A stretch of 18,059 bases of DNA. It comes from DASTQL01 sp035462375. GTDB lineage: Bacteria; Actinomycetota; Actinomycetes; Jiangellales; Jiangellaceae. The notes beneath the pieces are model-generated. The model worked only from the letters and a program-made list of their open reading frames with translations, was not told the origin of the DNA and searched no databases. The stretch covers positions 1 through 18,059 of the forward strand of contig DATHUJ010000131.1 of NCBI GenBank assembly GCA_035462375.1. The letters are read 5' to 3'. The position numbers were made by a program, and so were the translations under genes. Shown here piece by piece: positions 6,952 to 15,060 of the stretch. How positions within the stretch are numbered: the stretch's first letter is position 1; each line of letters opens with the position of its first letter.

Positions 6952-9006
6952 GTGACTGATCGTGGCGATGACACCACCTGGGTGGTCACCGTCGAGGAGA
7001 CGGAGCCAGCCGGCCCGGCGCTGTCGCGCGAGGCCGCCGCGAGCGTCCTGACCGTCGGCGACGGCCGTTTCGGGACTCGCGGATCGCTCGAGGGCGAGGT
7101 CGGCGACGCCGTCCTCGCCGGCGGGGTGTACGACGGTCACGTCGACGCGGTGCCGCATCTTCTCGAGGGGCCGACCTGGACCGCCCTGCGGCGCCGCGAG
7201 CAGTCGGCGGGCCGACGCCGGCTCGACCTGCGCACCGGAGTGCTGTACCGGGACACCGCCGAGGGTGACTTCTCGAGCCTGCGGTTCGCCGCGATCGGCC
7301 GCCCCGGCGTCGCGGTCCTGCGGGCCGAGGGAGCCACGGCCGACCTCGGAGGCGGCGACCCCCTCCTCGTACGGGAGCCGGCCGAGCAGGGTCGTGACGG
7401 TGAGGTGCACTGGGTTCGGGTCGGGTCCCCGAGCGGGGGGATCTCCGCCGCGGCGCACCAGTCGGACGTTGCCTCGGACGGTCGGAGGCGGGTCGACCGG
7501 CTCGTGGCGTTCGCCGCCGACGGGTCGGCGATGCCCCCCGTCGACACCGCGCTGGCGCGGCTCGAGGAAGCTCGGACGGCCGGCGTCGAGGCGCTCCAGG
7601 ACGAGCAGCGGCGGGCCTGGGCGGAACGGTGGGCGACCTGCGGGGTGGAGGTGCTGGGAGACCCCGAGCTGACCCTCGGCGCCCGCTACGCCGTCTTCCA
7701 GCTGCTCTGCTGCACACCCGATGGCGGAGAGGCCGCGGTCGGGGCACGCGGGTTGTCCGGACCCGCCTACTCCGGTCACGTCTTCTGGGACTCCGACGTG
7801 TTCGTGCTCGGAGCGCTCGCGCCGCTGCGGCCGCAGGCGGCCCGGGCGCAGCTGGAGTACCGCGTGCGTCGGCTCGATGCGGCTCGCGCCAATGCCCGCC
7901 GGTACGGGCACGCCGGCGCCCGTTTCCCGTGGGAGTCGGCCGGCGACGGCACGGAGGTCACACCGGAGACCCTCGTCGGCCTCGACGGTGAGCCGGTCCC
8001 CGTCCGCACCGCCGTGGAGGAGGAGCACATCGTCGCCAACGTCGCCTGGGCCGCGTACGAGTACGCACGCTGGACCGGCGACGAGGCGTTCCTGCGCGGC
8101 CCGGGGCGGGCGCTGGTGACCGAGGGAGCGCGCTACTGGGCCAGCCGGGTCGAGCGCGACCCGTCCGGCGAGGGGCACCTCCGGCACGTCATGGGGCCGG
8201 ACGAGTACCACGAGGACGTCGACGACAACGCCTTCACCAACGTGATGGCCCGCTGGCACCTGCGGCTGGCCGCCCGGCTGGTGGACGGCGACGGCATCGG
8301 TGGCACCGCGGCCGAGGCGCGGCTGTGGCGGGAGACGGCGGAGTGCCTGGTCGACGGCTACGACCCTGCGCTCGGGCGGCACGAGCAGTTCGCGGGCTTC
8401 TCGGCTCTGGAAAAGGTCGCCCTGGCGGAGCTGATGGAGGTCCCCGGCGCCGCCGACCGGGTGCTCGGGCGGGATGCCGTGCGGGCGAGCCAGGTCCTCA
8501 AGCAGGCGGACGTCCTCATGCTGCACCTCATGGTCCCGGACGAGGTGCCGCCCGGATCGCTGGATGCCGACCTCGAGTACTACGGCCCCCGCACCAGCCA
8601 TGGCAGCTCGCTGTCCCCGGCGGTGCACGCCACCCTGCTGGCCCGCGCCGGCCGACCGGACGAGGCGCTGCCGCTCCTGCGCTGGGCGGCGATGCTGGAC
8701 CTGCACGGCCTCAACGGCACCACCCCCGGGGGGCTGCACGTCGCCACCATGGGCGGGCTGTGGCGCGCGCTCGCTCAAGGGTTTGCCGGGCTCGGGGTCA
8801 GTGGTGACGCACTCACCGTCGACCCTCGGCTCCCGTCCACCTGGGAGGGGCTGACGCTGCGGCTGACCTTCCGCGGCGCGCACGTCCTCGTCCGGGCCGG
8901 GCACGGGTCGGTGGAGGTCTCCACCGACGCGCCCCTGCTGTTGGCGCTGCCGGACGGGACCACGCGCAGGCTCGCTGCCGGCTCGACATGGCAGCTGGGG
9001 ATGTGA
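6952..9006 (+). CDS. GH65 glycoside phosphorylase/hydrolase (maltose, trehalose or kojibiose phosphorylase type)
   Basis: GH65 enzymes usually cleave alpha-glucosides such as trehalose, maltose or kojibiose with inorganic phosphate, yielding beta-glucose-1-phosphate and glucose. The 684-residue product has the family landmarks in order: an N-terminal beta-sandwich region, FWDSDVF (278-284), and FPWESAGDG. GPDEYHEDVDDNAFTN follows, in which E418 should be the general acid. LKQADV (K517-Q518, substrate subsite) and TSHGSSLS (548-555, phosphate-binding loop region) complete the set. Retention of the His-Gly-Ser-Ser loop favours phosphorolysis over hydrolysis. The GTG start at 6952 is preferred because GGAGG (6940-6944) is 7 bases upstream; an in-frame ATG at 6946 is only 1 base from it. 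It diverges from the GT4 gene across a 131-bp region. The exact disaccharide is unresolved. Confidence 0.9.
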   Translation: MTDRGDDTTWVVTVEETEPAGPALSREAAASVLTVGDGRFGTRGSLEGEVGDAVLAGGVYDGHVDAVPHLLEGPTWTALRRREQSAGRRRLDLRTGVLYRDTAEGDFSSLRFAAIGRPGVAVLRAEGATADLGGGDPLLVREPAEQGRDGEVHWVRVGSPSGGISAAAHQSDVASDGRRRVDRLVAFAADGSAMPPVDTALARLEEARTAGVEALQDEQRRAWAERWATCGVEVLGDPELTLGARYAVFQLLCCTPDGGEAAVGARGLSGPAYSGHVFWDSDVFVLGALAPLRPQAARAQLEYRVRRLDAARANARRYGHAGARFPWESAGDGTEVTPETLVGLDGEPVPVRTAVEEEHIVANVAWAAYEYARWTGDEAFLRGPGRALVTEGARYWASRVERDPSGEGHLRHVMGPDEYHEDVDDNAFTNVMARWHLRLAARLVDGDGIGGTAAEARLWRETAECLVDGYDPALGRHEQFAGFSALEKVALAELMEVPGAADRVLGRDAVRASQVLKQADVLMLHLMVPDEVPPGSLDADLEYYGPRTSHGSSLSPAVHATLLARAGRPDEALPLLRWAAMLDLHGLNGTTPGGLHVATMGGLWRALAQGFAGLGVSGDALTVDPRLPSTWEGLTLRLTFRGAHVLVRAGHGSVEVSTDAPLLLALPDGTTRRLAAGSTWQLGM

Positions 9007-9057
9007 GCCCGGCGGCACTCCCGGCGGAGGTGGTGGGGCGACGTGGCGCAGGTCACC

Positions 9058-9105
9058 ACCTACGAGACCGTAACCTACGGACTCGTAACCTACGCTTACG
9101 TAGGT
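9058..9105 (+). promoter_or_regulatory. Operator array: three ACCTACG-N4-CGTA units in 15-bp phase
   Basis: ACCTACG occurs at 9058, 9073 and 9088, exactly 15 bp apart, and each copy is followed after 4 variable bases by CGTA. The third unit is completed to a perfect 18-bp interrupted palindrome, ACCTACG-CTTA-CGTAGGT (9088-9105). The first two have CGTAACC instead of CGTAGGT because the next unit begins there. The array ends inside the GTG start codon (9104) of the ferredoxin reductase gene. This resembles the binding sites of TetR-family regulators of lipid desaturation operons, but no regulator gene is in the window. The regulator family is inference; the repeat structure is directly visible. 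Confidence 0.7.
9091..9096 (+). promoter_or_regulatory. Candidate -10 box of a leaderless desaturase-operon transcript
   Basis: TACGCT matches the actinobacterial TANNNT -10 pattern and lies 7 bases before GTG 9104, where no Shine-Dalgarno sequence exists. It sits within the palindromic operator, so a bound protein would occlude RNA polymerase. TAACCT at 9071 and 9086 are alternative boxes. Confidence 0.4.
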
Positions 9106-10171
9106 GAAGACCTCCACCCGCCTCGTCCCCGACCTGGCCCGACGCGTCGCCGCCGCCGTGACCAGTCCGCTGGTCCCCGGCGACTACCTGGACATGGTGG
9201 CCCCGATGCGGGCGGGCGGGGACCTGCGTGGCCGCGTCCTGGAGGTCGTCCCCGAGACGCCTGACGCGGTCACGGTGGTCATCCGCCCGAGCGGGGGGTG
9301 GGCGGGCCACCTGCCGGGCCAGTACGTGCGGATCGGTGTCGACGTCGACGGTGTCCGCAGGTGGCGGGCCTACTCGCTCACCTCGGACTCCCGCCGTCGC
9401 GACGTCATCTCGGTCACCGTCAAGGCCATCCCGGACGGTCTGGTCAGCGGGTACATCACCCGATCGCTGGCGCCCGGGACCCTGCTGCAGCTGGACCAGG
9501 CGGCCGGAGACTTCACCCTCGGCGGCCACCGGGGGCCGACGTTGTTCCTCACCGCCGGCTCCGGCGTGACCCCCGTCATGGGCATGCTGCGCAACCACCT
9601 GGACGGGCTCACCGACGTCGTGGTCGTGCACTCGGCGCCGAACGCCGGAGCGGCGATCTTCGGCGGGGAGCTCAGGAGCATGCACGAGCACGGGCGCATC
9701 CGCCTCGTGGAACGGCACACGGACGTGGACGGCGTGCTCGCCCCAGGCGACCTGGACACCCACGTACCCGACTGGGACCGGCGCGAGGCCTGGGCCTGTG
9801 GTCCGGTCGCCATGCTCGACGACCTCGAGCAGCACTGGGCCGCTGCCGGTGTCGGCCCGCAGCTCCACACCGAGCGCTTCCGGCCGACCGTGGTGGCGGC
9901 GGGCGAGGGCGGAACGTTGAGCTTCACGCGCACCGATGCGGTGGTGGAGGCGGACGGCGCGACGACCCTTCTCGACGCCGGCGAGACGGCGGGTGTCCTC
10001 ATGCCCTCCGGGTGCCGCATGGGCATCTGCTTCGGCTGCGTGGCCGGCCTGCAGGAAGGGACGGTGCGCGACCTGCGCAACGGAGAGACCACTACCGCCA
10101 CCCCGGACGAGGAAGTCCGGATCCAGACCTGCGTGTCGGCGGCTGCCGGCCCGTGTCGCATCGACCTCTGA
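9104..10171 (+). CDS. Ferredoxin reductase with C-terminal [2Fe-2S] domain (desaturase electron donor)
   Basis: This 355-residue protein should take electrons from NAD(P)H through FAD to a [2Fe-2S] centre and deliver them to the desaturase encoded next. The FAD domain contains RAYSLTS (88-94, the RxYS flavin motif). The nucleotide domain has LFLTAGSGVTPVMGMLR and the AWACGP motif. The C-terminal plant-type ferredoxin domain supplies C304-x4-C309-x2-C312 and C343. The order FNR-ferredoxin matches the reductase partner of mycobacterial DesA3 (Rv3230c type). The start is GTG 9104, without a ribosome site but correctly placed after a -10-like box; an internal start cannot be excluded. The stop is 11 bp before the desaturase ATG, so the two genes form an operon under the repeat operator. 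Confidence 0.93.
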   Translation: MKTSTRLVPDLARRVAAAVTSPLVPGDYLDMVAPMRAGGDLRGRVLEVVPETPDAVTVVIRPSGGWAGHLPGQYVRIGVDVDGVRRWRAYSLTSDSRRRDVISVTVKAIPDGLVSGYITRSLAPGTLLQLDQAAGDFTLGGHRGPTLFLTAGSGVTPVMGMLRNHLDGLTDVVVVHSAPNAGAAIFGGELRSMHEHGRIRLVERHTDVDGVLAPGDLDTHVPDWDRREAWACGPVAMLDDLEQHWAAAGVGPQLHTERFRPTVVAAGEGGTLSFTRTDAVVEADGATTLLDAGETAGVLMPSGCRMGICFGCVAGLQEGTVRDLRNGETTTATPDEEVRIQTCVSAAAGPCRIDL

Positions 10172-10182
10172 CCGGAGACCTC

Positions 10183-11472
10183 ATGACCACGACTGCCCAG
10201 ACCCTGACCGAGACCACCCCTCAGACCCGCAAGGCGCGGGAGCCGAGCTCCCGCCTGTCCGTCGTGACGACCGAGCGACGCCACGTACCCAAGCCCTCGG
10301 GCAAGCCCGACCCGACCGCCCACCTGAGCGCCGAAGACGTCGAAGCCCTGGGGCGGGAGCTCGATGCGCTCCGCCAGGAGGTCGTCGACTCCCGCGGGGC
10401 CAGCGACGCGGCGTACATCCGCAAGGTCATCAGCGCCCAGCGCTCCCTGGAGGTCGGCAGCCGCGCGGTCCTGCTGTTCTCGATCCTGCCGCCGGCCTGG
10501 TTCGTCGGCACCGTCGGCCTCTCGGTGGCCAAGATCCTCGAAAACATGGAGATCGGCCACAACGTCATGCACGGCCAGTGGGACTGGATGCGTGACCCCA
10601 AGATCCACTCCACCGAATGGGAGTGGGACAACGCCTCACCCGCCGAGCTGTGGAAGCACAGCCACAACGAGATCCACCACACCTTCACGAACGTCCTGGG
10701 CAGGGACAACGACCTCGGCTACGGCATCATGCGGGTCGACGAGGACCAGCGGTGGGTTCCCATGCACCTCGGGCAGCCGTTGTGGAACTTCCTCAACGCG
10801 TGCTTCTTCGAGTACGGCATCGCGGCGTACGACCTCGAGCTGGGCAAGCAGCTCACGGGTCGCGGCGACCCCGAGAAGTTCCGTCGGGACGCGCGCGCGG
10901 TCCTTCGCAAGATCCGCCAGCAGGTGACCAAGGACTACGTCGTCCATCCCCTCGTGTCCGGCCCCTCCGTCCTGCACACCCTCACGGCCAACGCCACGGC
11001 CAACCTCGTACGGAACCTGTGGACGCACTCGGTCATCATGTGCGGCCACTTCCCGGAGGGGGTCGAGACCTTCGCCAAGGAGTCGATCGACGGGGAGACC
11101 CGCGGCGAGTGGTACCTCCGGCAGATGATCGGCTCGGCCAACGTCGAGGGCAGCCCGTTCATGCACCTCATGACCGGCAACCTCTCCCACCAGATCGAGC
11201 ACCACCTCTTCCCCGACCTGCCGAGCAACCGCTACGCGGAGATCGCGCCCCGCATCCGGGAGATCTGCGCTGCGTACGGCCTGAGCTACACCACCGGGTC
11301 GCTGCCGCAGCAGGTCGCCAGCGCCTGGAAGCAGGTCGTCACCCTGTCCCTCCCGAACGACCTCTCGCCCGGCAACGCCGCGAGCTCGGCGGTCCGGGCC
11401 GCCGGGAGCGGCATCGCGCGGCTGTTCGGCAGGCGTGCCACAGGTCGCGACGGGGTGAGGTCCGTCGACTGA
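10183..11472 (+). CDS. Membrane fatty-acid (acyl-CoA) desaturase, DesA3-like
   Basis: This di-iron integral membrane enzyme introduces a double bond into fatty acyl chains using O2 and electrons from the neighbouring reductase. It has 429 residues. The three histidine boxes are present: HNVMH (126-130), HNEIHH (161-166) and HQIEHH (336-341). Additional histidines such as H159 lie close by. Hydrophobic segments flank the boxes (about 92-112, and weaker ones around 205-220 and 270-290). About 75 N-terminal residues are hydrophilic. ATG 10183 has GGAG (10174-10177) 5 bases upstream. Substrate and regiochemistry cannot be read from sequence; a stearoyl/palmitoyl delta-9 type by analogy with DesA3 is the best guess. 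A likely role is membrane fluidity control. Confidence 0.93.
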   Translation: MTTTAQTLTETTPQTRKAREPSSRLSVVTTERRHVPKPSGKPDPTAHLSAEDVEALGRELDALRQEVVDSRGASDAAYIRKVISAQRSLEVGSRAVLLFSILPPAWFVGTVGLSVAKILENMEIGHNVMHGQWDWMRDPKIHSTEWEWDNASPAELWKHSHNEIHHTFTNVLGRDNDLGYGIMRVDEDQRWVPMHLGQPLWNFLNACFFEYGIAAYDLELGKQLTGRGDPEKFRRDARAVLRKIRQQVTKDYVVHPLVSGPSVLHTLTANATANLVRNLWTHSVIMCGHFPEGVETFAKESIDGETRGEWYLRQMIGSANVEGSPFMHLMTGNLSHQIEHHLFPDLPSNRYAEIAPRIREICAAYGLSYTTGSLPQQVASAWKQVVTLSLPNDLSPGNAASSAVRAAGSGIARLFGRRATGRDGVRSVD

Positions 11473-11478
11473 CGACGT

Positions 11479-11507
11479 CGCCCGGGGTCGCGCCGCGGCC
11501 CCGGGCG
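11479..11507. terminator. Hairpin terminator between convergent desaturase and DUF421 genes
   Basis: CGCCCGGGG (11479-11487) pairs perfectly with CCCCGGGCG (11499-11507) across an 11-base loop, starting 7 bp after the desaturase stop. It is a strong GC stem without a U-tract, common in actinobacteria, and could serve both directions. Confidence 0.6.
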
Positions 11508-11563
11508 GACCACGACACCGCGCAAGTACCTCGACGACGCTGCGCTCGCCGCCACCGGCATCG

Positions 11564-12088
11564 TCACCCGGGCCGCTGCTGGCCCTGCTCGACGTGAGCG
11601 AGCGCCGAGCCGTTGCCGAAGGAGTCGGCGGGGATGACGCTGAGCGTCCCGTCACTCTCCAGGACGACGGCCGCGACGTCGGAGAGGTCCCCGCGTCCGC
11701 TCGCACGGACCGCCTGTCGCACCTCGTCCGCGGTGATCCGCTGTCGCCGGAGCACATCGTCGAGGAGAAGACCCTGCCGGAGCAGCAGCGTCGGCCGAGC
11801 AGTGACCACCGCTCGCCCGGCCGGCAGGACCCGGGACGACAGAGCCACCAGGAACTGCAAACCGGCCAGGAGGGCGAGGGCCACCGCACCCTCGGCCCAG
11901 CTGACGTCGGTGTTGAGGAGGATGGTCGCCAGGGTGGACCCCAGCGCCACCGTCACGACGAGGTCGAAGGCGTTGAGCTTCGCGAGCGTCCGCTTGCCCG
12001 ACACGCGCAGGACCACGACGACCGTCACGTAGGCGGCCGTGCCGATGAGCAGAACGCGCGCCAGATCGGACCAGCTGTCGAACCACAT
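11564..12088 (-). CDS. DUF421 (YetF-like) membrane protein
   Basis: This 174-residue protein has about three N-terminal transmembrane segments (residues 8-27, 40-58, 66-84) and a soluble C-terminal DUF421 domain. Characteristic family phrases are visible: RVSGKRTLAKLNAFDLVVTVALGS in the second membrane segment region, and PTLLLRQGLLLDDVLRRQRIT with DLSDVAAVVLESDGTLSVIP in the soluble part. Family function is not well established, although spore and stress roles exist for Bacillus relatives. It follows the channel-like gene by only 9 bp and should be co-transcribed with it. ATG 12088 is the natural start; a good ribosome site is lacking. Confidence 0.9.
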   Translation of the reverse strand: MWFDSWSDLARVLLIGTAAYVTVVVVLRVSGKRTLAKLNAFDLVVTVALGSTLATILLNTDVSWAEGAVALALLAGLQFLVALSSRVLPAGRAVVTARPTLLLRQGLLLDDVLRRQRITADEVRQAVRASGRGDLSDVAAVVLESDGTLSVIPADSFGNGSALAHVEQGQQRPG

Positions 12089-12097
12089 GCCTGATGC

Positions 12098-12772
12098 CTA
12101 CCCGTACGAGACGCCGGGATCCCGATCGCGACCCTGGAGGAAGTAGGCGCCGACCGCGCCGGCGAGCGTGGCGAAGACGGCGACCGAATAGGCAGCCAGC
12201 ACGACCTCGAGGAACCGCGAGAACGAGTCCTGCGCCGACAGCGGGGTCGCGGCGATGGTGGCCATCGCCGCCTCGTGCAGGGCCACGGCGTAGGACTCGT
12301 ACGAACCGAGCAGGTAGAGCAGCTGGCTCGAGGTCAGGACGACGACTCCCGTCACTGTGGCCAGCCACGCGATCCGCCCCGACAGGAGCCGTCCGGCCGA
12401 GCGCGATCCCCGTACGGCAGCCGACAGCACGCCGCCGACACGTGCGGCCCTGAGCAGGGCCAACGCCCGGGCGAAGCGTAGGAACGGCACCGCCAGGAAG
12501 ACCACCTGCCACCAGTTCCTCCGCCAGAAGCGACGCTGGTCCCGGGCAACGTAGGCGCGGAAGACGAACTCCGCCACGAAGACCAGCCACAGACCCCACC
12601 CGGCCCAGGTCAGCGCTCGGACGAGGAATGGGTCGCTCGCCAGGGACTGCGCGAGGACCAGGAGCAGGAAGAGCAGGCCGAGCGCACCCATCGGCCGGTC
12701 CAGGCTGCGGGCGATCGACTCGGCACGGTCGACACCGTCGGTCGACCGGTCGGTCCGGGATGCATTGGTCAC
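12098..12772 (-). CDS. Voltage-gated-channel-like membrane protein without a K+ selectivity filter
   Basis: From GTG 12772 the product is 224 residues with a six-segment channel layout: S1 at 28-45, S2 at 54-73, S3 at 85-98, then an S4-like basic stretch (R99, R102, R108, R111). S5 is at 134-156, a pore-helix-like segment at 164-173 and S6 at 187-212. The position where K+ channels carry TVGYGD reads TIAATPLSAQ (171-180), so potassium selectivity is not expected. The N-terminus is uncertain: GAGGG directly abuts this GTG, and the ATG at codon 28 is the main alternative. Further upstream the frame is open but not protein-like. It forms an operon with DUF421 (9-bp gap) and diverges from a decayed oxidase gene. 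Ion transport versus sensing is unresolved. Confidence 0.75.
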   Translation of the reverse strand: MTNASRTDRSTDGVDRAESIARSLDRPMGALGLLFLLLVLAQSLASDPFLVRALTWAGWGLWLVFVAEFVFRAYVARDQRRFWRRNWWQVVFLAVPFLRFARALALLRAARVGGVLSAAVRGSRSAGRLLSGRIAWLATVTGVVVLTSSQLLYLLGSYESYAVALHEAAMATIAATPLSAQDSFSRFLEVVLAAYSVAVFATLAGAVGAYFLQGRDRDPGVSYG

Positions 12773-12896
12773 CCCTCGTGGGTACCCGACAGCACAGGCG
12801 AGGAAGCGTCCCGGGGCGCCGGAGACGGTCTGTGCGCCGTCGGCACGAGGTGCCAGAAGGCTTGATCCGTGGACGCACGACACGGGCGGAGGACTC

Positions 12897-13530
12897 ATGG
12901 CGACCTCCGCCGGCCCGAGCTGGCCGCGGCGCTGGCGACGGGTCGCTGGGTGACCGACCGGGGCCGGCTGGAGTCCTACCTGCCCGACCGTGCCCAGGCG
13001 TCCCCGCCGGCGATCCGCAGGCCGTGGTGTCCCGCGCGGTAAGGCCGAGGTGTCCGCGTGCTGGCGGCCTGTCACCGTCGCCGTGCGCCTGTGGTGCCGC
13101 GGGGGAGCCGCGTCGGGGCTGACCGGGGGCTCGACACGGCTGCGGCGCGCTGCTGCTCGTGCAGAGCGACCTGCCGGCGCGGCGTCAGTTCCCCCGCTCC
13201 CGACTGGCCGACGCCGTCCGCGGCGTGGAGGAGATCTCCGCCGCGTACGGGGTGGCGATCGCCACCCTAGGGCATGCCGGAGACGGCAACCTGCACCCAC
13301 GATGGTCACTCCTCGTGGGGATGCCGAGGCATGGGAAGGGGAGGTGCAGGCGTTCGACGCCGTCCTCGACCCTGGCCCTGCGGCTGGACGGGACGTGACC
13401 GGCGAGCGCGTGATCGGCCTGCTCAAGCGGCCGGCGCTCCGCCGCAGCTCGACGACGTCGCGGGCGACCTGAGGCCGAGCTCAAGGCGCCTTTGACCCCG
13501 CCGGCATCCTCAACCCGGCGGCGTTCACGT
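12897..13530 (+). pseudogene. Decayed FAD-linked oxidase (GlcD/lactate dehydrogenase family)
   Basis: Pieces of one protein appear in order but in different frames. ATG 12897 follows GGAGG. The frame at 12902 reads DLRRPELAAALATGRWVTDR. Then come VPAGDPQAVV, VLAACHRRRAPVVPRG and SGLTGGS, the FAD_binding_4 entry motifs. Next comes the C-terminal half: LLLVQSDLPARRQF, SRLADAVRGVEEISAAYG, the hallmark GHAGDGNLHP, then TGERVIGLLKRPALRR (normally TGEHGVGxLKR), LDDVAGDLRPE and AFDPAGILNPAAF. An intact enzyme has about 450-490 residues. Here roughly 270-300 residues are missing between SGLTGGS and LLLVQSDLP (around 13125-13150). At least five frame changes exist, so this is not a single sequencing error. 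The gene is dead. Confidence 0.8.
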
Positions 13531-13564
13531 CCCGGCCAAGTCCCGGGGATCGCGGCGAGACAAT

Positions 13565-13592
13565 CCCGTGTCTTGGGGCCCGTGTCTTGGGG
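13565..13592. repeat. Perfect 14-bp tandem duplication
   Basis: CCCGTGTCTTGGGG is present twice head to tail (13565-13578 and 13579-13592). It lies 2 bp beyond the stop of the DUF6519 gene, between it and the oxidase pseudogene. Simple slippage or a junction scar would explain it. Confidence 0.85.
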
Positions 13593-13594
13593 CT

Positions 13595-14914
13595 TCACTG
13601 GTCCGACACCACGGAGGGGACTATCCGCCGGCGGTAGCTCCTCTCCACTGCGACAGCCGGACCCGCCACGGCGATGAGACCCAGCGGGGCGTGGTGGTGT
13701 CTGGTTCCCCGCGGTGGCCGGGGCTCAGGAACGCCGGAAGCGCGGGGCCAGTCCACGTCCGCGGTGGCAGAACGAGCCGGGATCTGCCAGTGGTCGCCGG
13801 CCAGGTAGTCCCCGCCGTGGGTGAACCAGACCGCCACACCGTCCTCCAGCTCGAGCCACTCGCCCTCGCGTACGGGCACGGCTCCGTCGTCGAGCCCTTC
13901 GTCGGGGAGTCGGCCGTGGTCCCACCGGCGCAACCGTGGATGCCGCCGGAGATCGACTGCGGGAAGCCTCCCCTCGAGCCGCACCAGGCGGTCGGCGACC
14001 ACGACGTCGTGGACTCGGCGCAGCGGGCGGACCCGACGACTGGCCCGGCGCGGGTCGAGGACCGAGTCGTCGTCCACCATCTCGACCAGGTCTCCAGTGG
14101 CCACCCATGGCCCGATGTCCCGCACGAGGTCCTCCACCACGACCTCCTGTTCTCGGGCCGCGGTGACCGGGAGATCGACACTCGCGTTGTGGCGCGACCA
14201 CACGAACGTCGGCCGACCGTGGCTCGAGCTCCGATGGACCTGGACCCGGTAGAGCCGGTTCTCCTGTCCCGTGTACCCGGCCTCGGTTCCACCGGGCGGC
14301 GACGTAGTGGCAGTCAGCTGAGCAGACGACAGGAACGGGAGGCGGCTGCGCAGGTAGACCAACGGGTCGGCGTCGACGGTGGCCACGGCATCGGTTGCCA
14401 CCGGCAGAACGCGGACCTGCCAGACCATGCGGTTGCGGGCCGCCGTGTCCGGCCCGCCCAACGCCACCTCGCGGATGCCGTCGTCCTCCAGGGCGGTGAC
14501 CTCCCGCTCCCACACGTCGAGGTACACGAGGTAGCGACCGTCGGTGAGCTGATCACGACGGCCCGGTCGGAAGTCGGGCTGGCCCAGGTAGGTGCATGCT
14601 GCGTCCCCTGTCGTGCCCCCCGCCGGACGGTCGTTCTCGCAGAGGATCCCGTCCACGTAGTAGTGGCCGGCGCCGACGGCGAAGTCGCGCGGGCCCTCTG
14701 CGCCGCCGTCGCCCCTCGCCGGGGAGACGGCGAAGCCGTCTCCGGGACCGCCGTGCGGTCCGATCAGGTCAGCTGCCAGGGACCTGAGGATGTGGAGGGT
14801 GATGTCGTGCTGCTCGTTCCAGTCGGCGTCCAGTTGCACACGGCCCTGCTGCATGAGGACGGCGCTGAAGTGCTTCTCCGGGTCGAAGGTCGTACGGGAG
14901 TAGTCGCCTGGCAT
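13595..14914 (-). CDS. DUF6519 domain protein (contractile-injection/phage-tail-like associated)
   Basis: This 439-residue protein starts MPGDYSRTTFDPEKHFSAVL and continues MQQGRVQLDADWNEQHD, the near-invariant opening of DUF6519 proteins. Later blocks also fit that family: AVGAGHYYVDGILCEND, the YLVYLDVWEREVTALED stretch, ENRLYRVQVH, LRRWDHG, and DHWQIPARSATADVDWP followed by HHHAPLGLI. The start ATG 14914 has GAGGAG 5 bases upstream. DUF6519 proteins are often encoded with extracellular contractile injection or tail-like particle genes. None of those genes (sheath, tube, baseplate, ATPase) is in this window, so it is an orphan here. No signal peptide or membrane segment is visible. It lies just downstream of tRNA-Thr on the same strand. 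Function unknown; the domain call comes from motif memory. Confidence 0.8.
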   Translation of the reverse strand: MPGDYSRTTFDPEKHFSAVLMQQGRVQLDADWNEQHDITLHILRSLAADLIGPHGGPGDGFAVSPARGDGGAEGPRDFAVGAGHYYVDGILCENDRPAGGTTGDAACTYLGQPDFRPGRRDQLTDGRYLVYLDVWEREVTALEDDGIREVALGGPDTAARNRMVWQVRVLPVATDAVATVDADPLVYLRSRLPFLSSAQLTATTSPPGGTEAGYTGQENRLYRVQVHRSSSHGRPTFVWSRHNASVDLPVTAAREQEVVVEDLVRDIGPWVATGDLVEMVDDDSVLDPRRASRRVRPLRRVHDVVVADRLVRLEGRLPAVDLRRHPRLRRWDHGRLPDEGLDDGAVPVREGEWLELEDGVAVWFTHGGDYLAGDHWQIPARSATADVDWPRASGVPEPRPPRGTRHHHAPLGLIAVAGPAVAVERSYRRRIVPSVVSDQ

Positions 14915-15060
14915 GTCGGCTCCTCACGCAGGTCAGCTGGACGGAACCGACCCTCCACAGCGGCGGGGTGGGGCCGGCGCGGCCCGTGGCCTGTTGTCTG
15001 CCCACGAGCGCTGTCGAAGCATCGCGGGCAACGCCTTGGTCGTGGAGTCCGGTCATCGAG

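Noticed and set aside
12773..13426. Extension of the channel-like protein to 442 residues
   Set aside because: The upstream text is Arg/Pro-rich without membrane segments and would overlap the antisense oxidase pseudogene; it is open frame by composition.
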